Shown here: piece by piece, positions 1-6,404 of the stretch
Position numbering within the stretch: position 1 is the stretch's first letter
How the letters are laid out: each line of letters opens with the position of its first letter
NCBI GenBank assembly: GCA_016302925.1
Contig: JAEDMR010000037.1
Span: forward strand, 1-13,259
Source: Bacillota bacterium
Lineage (GTDB): Bacteria; Bacillota; Clostridia; Peptostreptococcales; Anaerovoracaceae
Direction of reading: 5' to 3'
Length of the DNA stretch: 13,259 nt
Translations under genes and position numbers: made by a program
Notes under the pieces: generated by a model
What the model saw: only the letters and a program-made list of their open reading frames with translations
What the model was told of the DNA's origin: nothing
The model's database searches: none

Positions 1-686
1 GGGCGGTTGACAATCTGAGCCTGCAGGTGGAAGCCGGAGATATCTGCGGCTTCATCGGACACAACGGGGCAGGAAAGACCACCGCGATCAAATGTATCGT
101 GGGGATTCACGGTTTTGATCAGGGGGAGATCAAGGTAGATGGTGTCTCTGTACGGGCAAACCCGATGTACTGCAAATCGGTGCTGGCGTATGTGCCGGAT
201 AATCCGGATCTGTATGAGTATCTGACGGGAATCCAGTATCTGAATTTCATGGCGGATATCTTTGGAATACCGGAAGATGTACGGCAGAAGAGAATTGAAA
301 AAGAAGCATCGGACCTGGGACTGATATCGGCACTGGGAGATCTGATATCTTCTTATTCCCATGGTATGAAGCAGAAGCTTGCACTGATCGGAGCACTGAT
401 CCACAAACCGAAGCTGCTCATTCTGGATGAGCCTTTCGTGGGGCTGGATCCTGCAGCTTCTCTGACACTGAAGCAGAAAATGCATGAGCTGTGTGAAAAC
501 GGGTCTGCAGTTTTCTTTTCCACCCATGTGCTGGATGTGGCGGAAAAGCTCTGCAATAAAGTGGTGATTATTAAAAACGGACGGCTCGTAGCAGCGGGAG
601 ATACCGGGGAACTGACCGGGGGAGCATCTTTGGAATCTGTATTCATGGAGGTGACCTGCGATGATAAAGCAGATTCAATATCTTAG
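1..686 (+). CDS. ABC transporter ATP-binding protein (5' end cut by window)
   Basis: Nucleotide-binding subunit of an ABC-2 type exporter; it hydrolyses ATP at the cytoplasmic face to power the membrane protein encoded next. The frame is open from position 3 to the window edge and already reads AVDNLSLQVEAGD before the GTG at 27, so the true start lies upstream; about 30-40 residues are probably missing. Counting from that GTG codon, Walker A (GHNGAGKTT) is at residues 11-19, a degenerate signature (YSHGMKQ instead of LSGGQ) at 110-116, Walker B (LLILDEP) at 130-136, and the switch histidine (STHVLD) at 167. The SHGMKQ form is common in BcrA/CcmA-like drug and peptide exporter ATPases. The last 26 nt overlap the permease gene, and the permease's ribosome binding site lies inside this gene, so the two are translationally coupled. 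The exported substrate cannot be inferred. Confidence 0.93.
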   Translation, partial: AVDNLSLQVEAGDICGFIGHNGAGKTTAIKCIVGIHGFDQGEIKVDGVSVRANPMYCKSVLAYVPDNPDLYEYLTGIQYLNFMADIFGIPEDVRQKRIEKEASDLGLISALGDLISSYSHGMKQKLALIGALIHKPKLLILDEPFVGLDPAASLTLKQKMHELCENGSAVFFSTHVLDVAEKLCNKVVIIKNGRLVAAGDTGELTGGASLESVFMEVTCDDKADSIS

Positions 687-2247
687 CCGCATTCAGCTGT
701 GTAATCTGCTGGGACTGAATGAGATTCGCCATACAAAGGATAAAAGCAGACGGGCACGTTATCTGGCTCTTGCCCTGGCATGGGTTGTGCTGGGAGGAAT
801 GCTGTGTGCATATGTTGTGATGCTCTCTTTCGGTCTGGCAGAGATGGGAATGGGAGAGATTATTCCGGTGTACCTTTCAGCCGTGTGCAGTCTGGTTATT
901 CTGATCTTTACTTTTCTGAAAGCGGGGAGTGTCATCTTTTCCATGCATTCTTATGAGATTCTGGTTTCCCTGCCGGTGTCACAGGCAGCCATTGTGATCA
1001 GCCGTTTTCTGACCATGTATGTGTCAAACCTGCTGCTGTGTCTTCTGATCATGATACCTGGGATGGCGGTATATGCGCTGAAGCTGCATCCGTCACCTGA
1101 ATGCTATCTTTACGGAACTCTGGGAACGGTTCTGCTCCCGCTGCTTCCACTGACGCTGGCAACTGCGGCAGGGGCGGGAATCACTGCGGTTATCAGCAGA
1201 ATGAAGCATAAAAGCCTGGCTGCTTCCTGCCTCATGATTCTGATTATGATCTGTGTTCTGACAATCAGTATGCTGTGGAACGGTGAGTCGGGTGAGATTA
1301 CAAAAGAAATGCTTATAAACATTGCAGACGTGATGAAAGAAAAAATCGGACAGATCTATCCGCCTTCCATCTGGTTCGGAAAGGGGATAACCAGCGGAAA
1401 TACAGGTGCATTTTTTCTGTTTGCAGGGGTATCTGCCGGTGCGTTTCTGGTTCTGGTTCTTGTATTGCAGCACTGGTTTGTTTCGATCTGTACAGCGCTG
1501 CATGCCGTGGTACGGAAAAATGACTATCAGATGGGAAGACTTCGTGCCGGTTCGGTGACTGCTGCGCTGTGGAAAAAGGAGATCAAAAGATATCTTGCAT
1601 CTGCAATCTATGTGAGCAATACCGTGGTGGGATATCTGCTGATGGTTCTGGCGGCAGCGGCGCTGCTGATCGCAGGGCCGGAGAAACTGGAAGCCATGCT
1701 GGGTTTTCCGGGACTTGTGAGCGGCATGATGCCTCTTCTGCTTGCCGTCACCGGATCCATCATGCCGATCACAGCCTGTGCTGTTTCCATGGAAGGAAAA
1801 CAGTGGTGGATCATGCAGTCGCTTCCGGTACGGGGGAAGGAGATATGGAACGGAAAAATCCTGCTGAACCTTACAGTAGCACTTCCATGCTGGGCGGCAG
1901 CTGTGATTCTCAGTGTTCTGGCTTTACATCCTTCTCCTGCGGAAGGCTTCTGGATTGCGGTTATCCCGCTGGTCTATATCCTGTTTACATCCGTCCTGGG
2001 CATTGCCGTGAATCTGGCTATGCCGATCTTCGACTGGGAAAACGATGTACGTGTGGTGAAGCAGAGTGCATCTACCATGGCAACTATGCTGATCGGAATG
2101 GTCAGCGCCTTGCTGCCTGCACTGGTCATCTTTTTCGCCGGCATGGAGTACCGGACGGTGGTATACGGTGCGGCGACTGCCGTAATTCTGGCTGCTGCAG
2201 GGGTGATTTACGGGATCATCTGCCGGAAGGATACCTGTTCGGTGTAA
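661..2247 (+). CDS. ABC exporter permease, about 12 TM segments
   Basis: Membrane partner of the upstream ATPase. The 528-residue protein has about twelve hydrophobic stretches: six in residues 33-280 and six in 315-522, divided by a hydrophilic, charged stretch near 285-315 (VVRKNDYQMGRLRAG). This resembles the large two-bundle putative ABC exporter permeases of Firmicutes rather than the ~250-residue ABC-2 half-permeases. No peptidase or extracellular substrate-binding domain is visible. The ATG at 661 is chosen because GGAGGTG at 647-653 sits 7 nt upstream. The gene overlaps the ATPase stop by 26 nt, as expected for a co-translated pair. It ends 31 bp before the convergent ATP-grasp gene, with no clear hairpin terminator between them. 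The substrate is unknown; antimicrobial peptide, lipid or drug export are all possible. Confidence 0.85.
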   Translation: MIKQIQYLSRIQLCNLLGLNEIRHTKDKSRRARYLALALAWVVLGGMLCAYVVMLSFGLAEMGMGEIIPVYLSAVCSLVILIFTFLKAGSVIFSMHSYEILVSLPVSQAAIVISRFLTMYVSNLLLCLLIMIPGMAVYALKLHPSPECYLYGTLGTVLLPLLPLTLATAAGAGITAVISRMKHKSLAASCLMILIMICVLTISMLWNGESGEITKEMLINIADVMKEKIGQIYPPSIWFGKGITSGNTGAFFLFAGVSAGAFLVLVLVLQHWFVSICTALHAVVRKNDYQMGRLRAGSVTAALWKKEIKRYLASAIYVSNTVVGYLLMVLAAAALLIAGPEKLEAMLGFPGLVSGMMPLLLAVTGSIMPITACAVSMEGKQWWIMQSLPVRGKEIWNGKILLNLTVALPCWAAAVILSVLALHPSPAEGFWIAVIPLVYILFTSVLGIAVNLAMPIFDWENDVRVVKQSASTMATMLIGMVSALLPALVIFFAGMEYRTVVYGAATAVILAAAGVIYGIICRKDTCSV

Positions 2248-2253
2248 AACTGC

Positions 2254-2283
2254 GTGAAACCCGTCAGTGTGAAACCTGTCAGT
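2254..2283. repeat. 15-bp tandem direct duplication at convergent gene ends
   Basis: Two adjacent 15-bp units, GTGAAACCCGTCAGT (2254-2268) and GTGAAACCTGTCAGT (2269-2283), differ at one base. The second unit covers the stop codon of the minus-strand ATP-grasp gene (2279-2281), and the first lies in the 31-bp gap before the permease stop. There is no dyad symmetry, so this does not look like a terminator. Confidence 0.85.
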
Positions 2284-3523
2284 CCAGAAAATCTGCCACC
2301 AGGTATTTCATTCCCTTGCCGCTTTCCACGAAAGGAAGCTGAATGATGGAGTGGCTCGGCTCCGAATTTCCCTCTACCAGGCAGGCACCGTCCTGCGTGA
2401 TGGCCACGTCCCAGCCAACCATGCCGGCACCGCCGGTTTTCTCGGAAGCCAGTCGAAGGGCTGCTTTTTCGGTGACCGAAAGGACCGTTTCCCAGTTTGG
2501 AAGCTGAAATCCAAGGGTTGAAAGACCGGAAACCGGGTGCAGCGGATAGTGGTTCCCATCCAGGTCGATGGCGTCCATACAGGTGATGCCGGTTTGGGTA
2601 TCCACGGATGCGATAATTCCGCCGGCGTGGAAGTTATCCACCAGATCACCCCGGCCCATGCGGAAACCGGCGTAAACATGGTGGCATTCCGGGTTTCCGT
2701 CTTTATCTGCATCCACGATGGTCAGAACCCGGACTGTATTCACAGAGCCGGGATTGAAGGCTGCGATATCCGGATGCTGCAGGATACATTCCTCGCAGAT
2801 CATTTTCTTTCTGTCCATGAGATCATCGTAGACTGCCTTCCTGTCGGGATAGTCTGCGAAGCGGATCCGGACAATGCCTTTCCCCTGGGTGGAGGAAAGG
2901 GGTTTGCAGATGAGCTGGTCCAGACCGGCACATTTTGCACAGAAATCTTCGAAAGAAAGATCCCGGTTCAGAAACCAAATGCGGCCGAAGAGATCGTCGA
3001 ATTTTTTCGCGAAGCGGCCTTTCTGCAGCAGCGTTTTAATGGCAGCCGGGTCGGGATTGTATTTGAAAGAAAGGGACTCGAACACGCCCAGGGTGAAGTA
3101 TTCCCGCTGTTCTTCATCCGTCCGTTCATAAAGGCGGAAACGATAGTAGTCTTTAAAGGAACTGCCGCAGTTCCTGCGCGCCTGCAGCATCTTTTCTTCT
3201 GCGCCCAGACGACTCCAGCCGGTGGCTTCCATGACCACTTCGATGGCGTGCTCTGTCTCCACTTCGTTGCGGGCCTTGGCGGCAGCTGCATTTTTCTGAA
3301 CCTGTGCCATCTGCGTTTCGCTGCGGGACCAGAGTCGTTTTTTCGCATAGTATTTATAGGAAATGCCTTCTTTCTTCGCCTTTTTCATGGCCGCCACGGT
3401 TTCTTTCCGGGTCCGGCCGGAGGCCTGACATACATAGTCGATATACTCCCGGTCTTTCATGCGCTTGCGGAAGAAGCGCTCAGGAAAGTGTACAATGTAG
3501 TTGATGGAATCTTTCAGTGACAT
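2279..3523 (-). CDS. Sugar-transfer-associated ATP-grasp family protein
   Basis: A 414-residue cytoplasmic protein with a C-terminal ATP-grasp fold resembling the 'sugar-transfer associated ATP-grasp' family. ATP-grasp enzymes activate a carboxylate as an acyl phosphate and ligate it to an amine or similar group; members of this family often lie near polysaccharide or cell-wall genes, but the substrate is unknown. Visible motifs are KPLSSTQGKGIVRI (207-220, nucleotide-binding and lid region), EECILQHP (244-251), NTVRVLTI (262-269), and GWDVAITQDG followed by CLVEGNSEP (370-389), which supplies the acidic and Asn metal ligands. Residues 27-70 and 93-137 are two copies of one helical module sharing the pattern A-[ST]-G-x-[TS]-R, M-x-x-A-x-[KR], K-x-Y-x-x-x-R-L-[WY]-x-R. 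The ATG at 3523 follows AAGGAGG at 3528-3534. It is preceded by a hairpin and a heptamer array, and I see no convincing promoter. The spoVG terminator lies just upstream, so expression may need read-through. Confidence 0.85.
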   Translation of the reverse strand: MSLKDSINYIVHFPERFFRKRMKDREYIDYVCQASGRTRKETVAAMKKAKKEGISYKYYAKKRLWSRSETQMAQVQKNAAAAKARNEVETEHAIEVVMEATGWSRLGAEEKMLQARRNCGSSFKDYYRFRLYERTDEEQREYFTLGVFESLSFKYNPDPAAIKTLLQKGRFAKKFDDLFGRIWFLNRDLSFEDFCAKCAGLDQLICKPLSSTQGKGIVRIRFADYPDRKAVYDDLMDRKKMICEECILQHPDIAAFNPGSVNTVRVLTIVDADKDGNPECHHVYAGFRMGRGDLVDNFHAGGIIASVDTQTGITCMDAIDLDGNHYPLHPVSGLSTLGFQLPNWETVLSVTEKAALRLASEKTGGAGMVGWDVAITQDGACLVEGNSEPSHSIIQLPFVESGKGMKYLVADFLD

Positions 3524-3527
3524 TTTT

Positions 3528-3534
3528 CCTCCTT
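3528..3534 (-). promoter_or_regulatory. Ribosome binding site of the ATP-grasp gene
   Basis: AAGGAGG on the minus strand, 4 nt before the ATG at 3523. It fixes the start codon and lies only 3 nt downstream of a perfect 6-bp hairpin (3538-3554). Confidence 0.8.
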
Positions 3535-3537
3535 GTC

Positions 3538-3554
3538 TGCTGCATCAGGCAGCA
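3538..3554 (-). promoter_or_regulatory. Leader hairpin just upstream of the ATP-grasp RBS
   Basis: Perfect inverted repeat TGCTGC / GCAGCA with a 5-nt loop, reading CTGAT on the transcribed minus strand. It ends 3 nt before the AAGGAGG ribosome binding site. No U-tract follows, so it is not an intrinsic terminator. It could affect mRNA stability or ribosome access; that role is inference. The loop sequence CTGAT is also the core of the adjacent heptamer repeat. Confidence 0.5.
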
Positions 3555-3556
3555 AT

Positions 3557-3591
3557 ATCAGAAATCAGAAATCAGAAATCAGAAATTAGAA
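3557..3591. repeat. Five-copy 7-bp tandem repeat (ATCAGAA)n
   Basis: Four exact copies of ATCAGAA (3557-3584) are followed by one variant, ATTAGAA (3585-3591). On the minus strand this is TTCTAAT then four TTCTGAT. The array sits exactly between the spoVG terminator stem (ending at 3592) and the ATP-grasp leader hairpin. Such short noncoding arrays can change length by slipped-strand mispairing. Confidence 0.95.
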
Positions 3592-3619
3592 AGAGCTGCC
3601 ACAGATGGGTGACAGCTCT
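3592..3619 (-). terminator. Intrinsic terminator of spoVG
   Basis: On the minus strand AGAGCTGTCAC (3619-3609) pairs with GTGGCAGCTCT (3602-3592) as an 11-bp stem with one G-U wobble and a 6-nt loop. It is followed by the U-rich stretch TTCTAATTTC. On the plus strand the wobble becomes a C-A mismatch, so the minus (spoVG) direction is favoured. It lies 56 bp after the spoVG stop codon. Confidence 0.75.
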
Positions 3620-3675
3620 CTGACTTGTAGTATCGATTTGAACATTTTTTCGTCGAAGACTTTGTACTTTGTGCG

Positions 3676-3972
3676 TTATGCCTCCGAAGCGGCTGCGGCC
3701 TCTGCAGCCTCGTTTTCCTTCAGAATTCTCTCGTACTCGGCGAAAATTGCGTCCTTAATCTTGTTCCTCGTTTCGGAAAGCAGGGGATGTGCAATGTCTC
3801 TGAAATCGCCTTCACCCATTTTTCGGCTTGGCATTGCAATAAAAAGCCCGTTCTGCCCTTCGATGATCTTCACATCGTGCACGACGAACTCATCATCGAA
3901 CGTAATAGAAACGATCGCTTTCATTTTTCCCTCATCGCTTACTTTACGAATTCTAACATCAGTAATCTCCAT
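3676..3972 (-). CDS. spoVG: Septation regulator / RNA-binding protein SpoVG
   Basis: A 98-residue protein recognisable as SpoVG over nearly its full length. The N-terminus MEITDVRIRKV, the core EFVVHDVKIIEG and NGLFIAMPSRK (29-51), and FRDIAHPL (57-64) followed by TRNKIKDAI are family hallmarks. SpoVG proteins bind nucleic acid, affect asymmetric septation in sporulating Bacillus, and act as global post-transcriptional regulators elsewhere. The tail (88-98) is a short Ala/Glu-rich extension. An in-frame ATG seven codons upstream (3993) exists, but the start at 3972 matches the conserved family N-terminus and has AAAGGTGG at 3979-3986 with a 6-nt spacer. The gene is monocistronic, with its own promoter and terminator, and divergent from murC. 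In Bacillus it is co-directional with glmU and prs, so its orientation here is rearranged. Confidence 0.96.
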   Translation of the reverse strand: MEITDVRIRKVSDEGKMKAIVSITFDDEFVVHDVKIIEGQNGLFIAMPSRKMGEGDFRDIAHPLLSETRNKIKDAIFAEYERILKENEAAEAAAASEA

Positions 3973-4010
3973 AGTGTTCCACCTTTCTCGCATTCTACTA
4001 CAGTGTCTTG

Positions 4011-4039
4011 ATTATAAACCATATTTCCCCAATTTTCAA
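4011..4039 (-). promoter_or_regulatory. Sigma-A-type promoter of spoVG
   Basis: On the minus strand TTGAAA (4039-4034), a 17-bp spacer, then a perfect TATAAT (4016-4011). Transcription would start near 4004, giving a leader of roughly 30 nt before the ATG at 3972. This is a vegetative-type promoter, unlike the well-known sigma-H promoter of Bacillus subtilis spoVG. Confidence 0.82.
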
Positions 4040-4133
4040 GGTGATTCGGACTTTTTCCATTTAATACAAAATTTTGCGCCGGGAGGAAAAATATTTCTGT
4101 CGTTTTCCATGGGAAAAAGGCGATACTTTCTCT

Positions 4134-4161
4134 TTGATTTACTGAAAGATTATGGTACAAT
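4134..4161 (+). promoter_or_regulatory. Promoter of the murC-glmU'-prs-pth-mfd operon
   Basis: A -10 element TACAAT (4156-4161) preceded by TGG forms an extended -10, with a weak -35 TTGATT (4134-4139) 16 bp upstream. Transcription would start near 4168, leaving a leader of about 80 nt before murC. It is back-to-back with the spoVG promoter; the 278-bp divergent intergenic region 3973-4250 holds these promoters and no gene. The inverted repeat TTTTCC-atg-GGAAAA (4103-4117) lies between them. Confidence 0.6.
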
Positions 4162-4250
4162 ATATAAAGAAAAAGTCTGCCCGGCCGGTTTTGGGGGTGG
4201 ACAAAAGCCTCATTTCGAGGTATCATCTTAATCTGGAGGCGAACACAGAC

Positions 4251-5627
4251 ATGATCAACTTATCTGAGTTTCAGAATATACACTGTATCGGTATCGGGGG
4301 CATCGGACTTTCTGCCATCGCGGAGATCCTGCTGGACAGGGGATATACTGTCACCGGTTCTGATATGAAAGAATCTGACATTACATTTCATCTGGCACAG
4401 AAAGGTGCCAGAATATTTATCGGCCATAGAGCAGAAAATGTGGAGCATGCAGACCTAGTGGTGTATTCCGCCGCAGTCGGGCATGATAATCCGGAGCTGG
4501 TGCGGGCCGCGGAGCGCGGCATCCCTGCAGTGACCCGGGCAGAGCTCCTGGGAACCCTGATGAGCGAGTATGAGAACAGTATCGCCATTTCGGGAACCCA
4601 CGGAAAGACTACCACCACCTCTATGGTTTCTTTAATTCTGGAAAAGGCAGCCATGGAACCGACCATTCTGGTGGGCGGAAACCTGATGGAAATCGGCGGA
4701 AACGTAAAGGTCGGCAAGAGCGGTTACTTCATTACGGAGGCCTGCGAATACATGGACAGCTTCCTGAGCCTGCGCCCGAAAATGGAAATCATCCTGAATA
4801 TTGACTCCGATCATCTGGATTATTTCAAGGATATCGATCATATCGTCAATTCCTTTGACCGGTTTGCCGGTCTGGTACCCGAAAACGGAACCATCATCGC
4901 ATATGATGCGAATCCTTTCGTAAATAAGGTGATTCAGGGACATTCCAATGTGGTGACCTTCGGTCTCAACGGAAACTGCGGCTACAGTGCTGCAGACATC
5001 CGTTTCAACGAAAACGGCATGCCGTCCTTCACGGTGATGAAAGAAGGCAACACGCTGGCGAAAGTACAGCTGTCCATACCCGGTGAGCATAATATTCTCA
5101 ATGCGCTGGCTGCTTTCGCATGCTGTCACACCCTGGGTGTGGATGCGAAGCTGATTGCGGATACACTTCACGACTTTCACGGTACCCAGAGGCGGTTTGA
5201 CATTATCGGAACCACATCCGGCGGTGTGAAGATTGTGGATGATTATGCCCATCATCCGACAGAAATCAAAGCGACCCTGAGCGCATCGCTGAATGTACCC
5301 CATAACCGTCTGTGGTGCCTGTTCCAGCCTCATACGTACACCAGAACCCTGGCACTGTTCGATGAGTTTGCAGAAGCGTTCAATAAGGCAGACATTCTGA
5401 TCCTGGCAGAGATTTATGCCGCAAGAGAAAAGAACATTTATAAGATTTCTTCTGCGCAGCTGGCAGAAAAAATCAAGGAAACTCATCCGGAGAAGGAAGT
5501 GCTGTTCATGCCGGATTTCGCAGATATGGCGGCGTATGTGTCCCAGCATGCACGGCCGGGAGACATGGTCATAACCATGGGGGCCGGGGACATCTATAAA
5601 GTGGGAGAAATGATTCTGGACAGATAG
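4251..5627 (+). CDS. murC: UDP-N-acetylmuramate--L-alanine ligase
   Basis: Adds L-alanine to UDP-N-acetylmuramic acid using ATP, the first amino-acid step of peptidoglycan stem-peptide synthesis in the cytoplasm. The 458-residue length is normal for MurC. The N-terminal UDP-binding Rossmann motif is GIGGIGLSAIAE (14-25). The central ATPase P-loop is SGTHGKTTTT (114-123). Mur-ligase signatures follow: TEACEYMDSFL (162-172), NIDSDHLDYF (183-192), GEHNILNALAA (278-288), TQRRF (312-316), DDYAHHPTEI (330-339) and FQPHTYTRT (358-366). The start at 4251 follows GGAGG (4235-4239) and gives the family-typical N-terminus. The in-frame ATG at 4152 is rejected because it precedes the predicted transcription start. 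It is the first gene of the operon; glmU' follows after 26 nt. Confidence 0.97.
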   Translation: MINLSEFQNIHCIGIGGIGLSAIAEILLDRGYTVTGSDMKESDITFHLAQKGARIFIGHRAENVEHADLVVYSAAVGHDNPELVRAAERGIPAVTRAELLGTLMSEYENSIAISGTHGKTTTTSMVSLILEKAAMEPTILVGGNLMEIGGNVKVGKSGYFITEACEYMDSFLSLRPKMEIILNIDSDHLDYFKDIDHIVNSFDRFAGLVPENGTIIAYDANPFVNKVIQGHSNVVTFGLNGNCGYSAADIRFNENGMPSFTVMKEGNTLAKVQLSIPGEHNILNALAAFACCHTLGVDAKLIADTLHDFHGTQRRFDIIGTTSGGVKIVDDYAHHPTEIKATLSASLNVPHNRLWCLFQPHTYTRTLALFDEFAEAFNKADILILAEIYAAREKNIYKISSAQLAEKIKETHPEKEVLFMPDFADMAAYVSQHARPGDMVITMGAGDIYKVGEMILDR

Positions 5628-5653
5628 ATCCGATGAAATCGGGAGGAAAGAAT

Positions 5654-6358
5654 ATGGAATCAGAAGCAATGAAAAAGTATAAAGCACAGGAAGCAAAGAG
5701 GGTTGAGATCAACCTGCGCCACCTGGAAAACGGTGTGGAATTTGTGGACCTGTATACCGCTTATATTGAGGAAGAAGTGGAAATCGGCAGGGGCACCGTC
5801 ATCGGTCCCTGCGTCACGCTGAAAGGAAATACCGTCATCGGAGAAAACTGCATAATCGGACAGAACAGCAGGGTGGAAAACTGCAGGATTGCCGACGGTG
5901 CAGAGATTCAGAGTTCCGTTCTGCTGGACAGCAGTGTGGGCGAGGAAACCAAGGTGGGTCCTTTTGCGTATGTGCGCCCGGGAAGCAGGGTGGGTGCACA
6001 CTGCAAGGTGGGAGATTTCGTGGAAATCAAGAATTCTGCCTTCGGCGACGGTTCCAAAGCGTCTCACCTGACCTATATCGGCGATTCCGATGTGGGAAGC
6101 GGTGTAAACTTAGGTTGCGGCGTAGTTTTCGTAAACTACGATGGAACGAATAAATACAGATCTACAGTGGAAGACGGTGCCTTTATCGGCTGCAACAGCA
6201 ACCTGGTATCGCCTGTTACTGTGGGTGCCGGCGCATATATCGGTGCAGGCAGCACTGTTACCGAGGATGTGGAGGCAGACGCTCTCTATGTGGCCCGCGC
6301 CAGAGGCGTGACCAAAGAGGGCTGGGTTTCCCGGAAGGGAATCCTGAAAAAGAAATAA
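5654..6358 (+). CDS. GlmU-type acetyltransferase, C-terminal left-handed beta-helix domain only
   Basis: A 234-residue protein matching only the C-terminal half of GlmU, which acetylates glucosamine-1-phosphate with acetyl-CoA to make GlcNAc-1-phosphate for UDP-GlcNAc. It starts in the linker helix that normally joins the two GlmU domains (INLRHLENGVEF, 19-30) and runs through hexapeptide repeats such as VEIGRGTVIGP and VIGENCIIGQ. The catalytic region is intact: RPGSRVG (Arg108), EIK (Lys126), SHLTYIGD (His138, Tyr141), VNLGCG (Asn152), NYDGTNKY (Asn161, Lys167). The N-terminal ~220-residue uridyltransferase domain is entirely absent; neither it nor a remnant lies in the 26 nt after murC. 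The ATG at 5654 has GGGAGG (5641-5646) 7 nt upstream; the in-frame ATG at 5633 precedes that site. The gene lies between murC and prs, the normal glmU position. Function as acetyltransferase is likely; UTP transfer would need another protein. Confidence 0.9.
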   Translation: MESEAMKKYKAQEAKRVEINLRHLENGVEFVDLYTAYIEEEVEIGRGTVIGPCVTLKGNTVIGENCIIGQNSRVENCRIADGAEIQSSVLLDSSVGEETKVGPFAYVRPGSRVGAHCKVGDFVEIKNSAFGDGSKASHLTYIGDSDVGSGVNLGCGVVFVNYDGTNKYRSTVEDGAFIGCNSNLVSPVTVGAGAYIGAGSTVTEDVEADALYVARARGVTKEGWVSRKGILKKK

Positions 6359-6404
6359 AGGAAAGTAACAGGAAGAGCACAAAAGAAAGAAGAGGTACGA
6401 AACA

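Noticed and set aside
1569..2342. 257-codon plus-strand frame overlapping the ABC permease
   Set aside because: Out-of-frame shadow of the permease; the Ser/Gly/Cys/Arg-rich product has no membrane segments or recognisable domain.
2537..3520. Long plus-strand open frame (327 codons) opposite the ATP-grasp gene
   Set aside because: It is the antisense shadow of the ATP-grasp coding sequence. The minus-strand protein has recognisable ATP-grasp motifs and a strong RBS; the plus-strand product has neither.
3659..3672. Two-copy ACTTTGT repeat just after the spoVG stop
   Set aside because: Only two units in low-complexity sequence; it could easily be chance and has no evident relation to the ATCAGAA array.
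4067..4076. Palindrome CAAAATTTTG in the spoVG-murC intergenic region
   Set aside because: Short and A/T-only apart from its ends; expected by chance in an A+T-rich promoter region.
4152..4250. N-terminal extension of MurC from the ATG at 4152
   Set aside because: This ATG lies inside the extended -10 promoter element, upstream of the predicted transcript start. The start at 4251 has a GGAGG and gives the usual MurC N-terminus.
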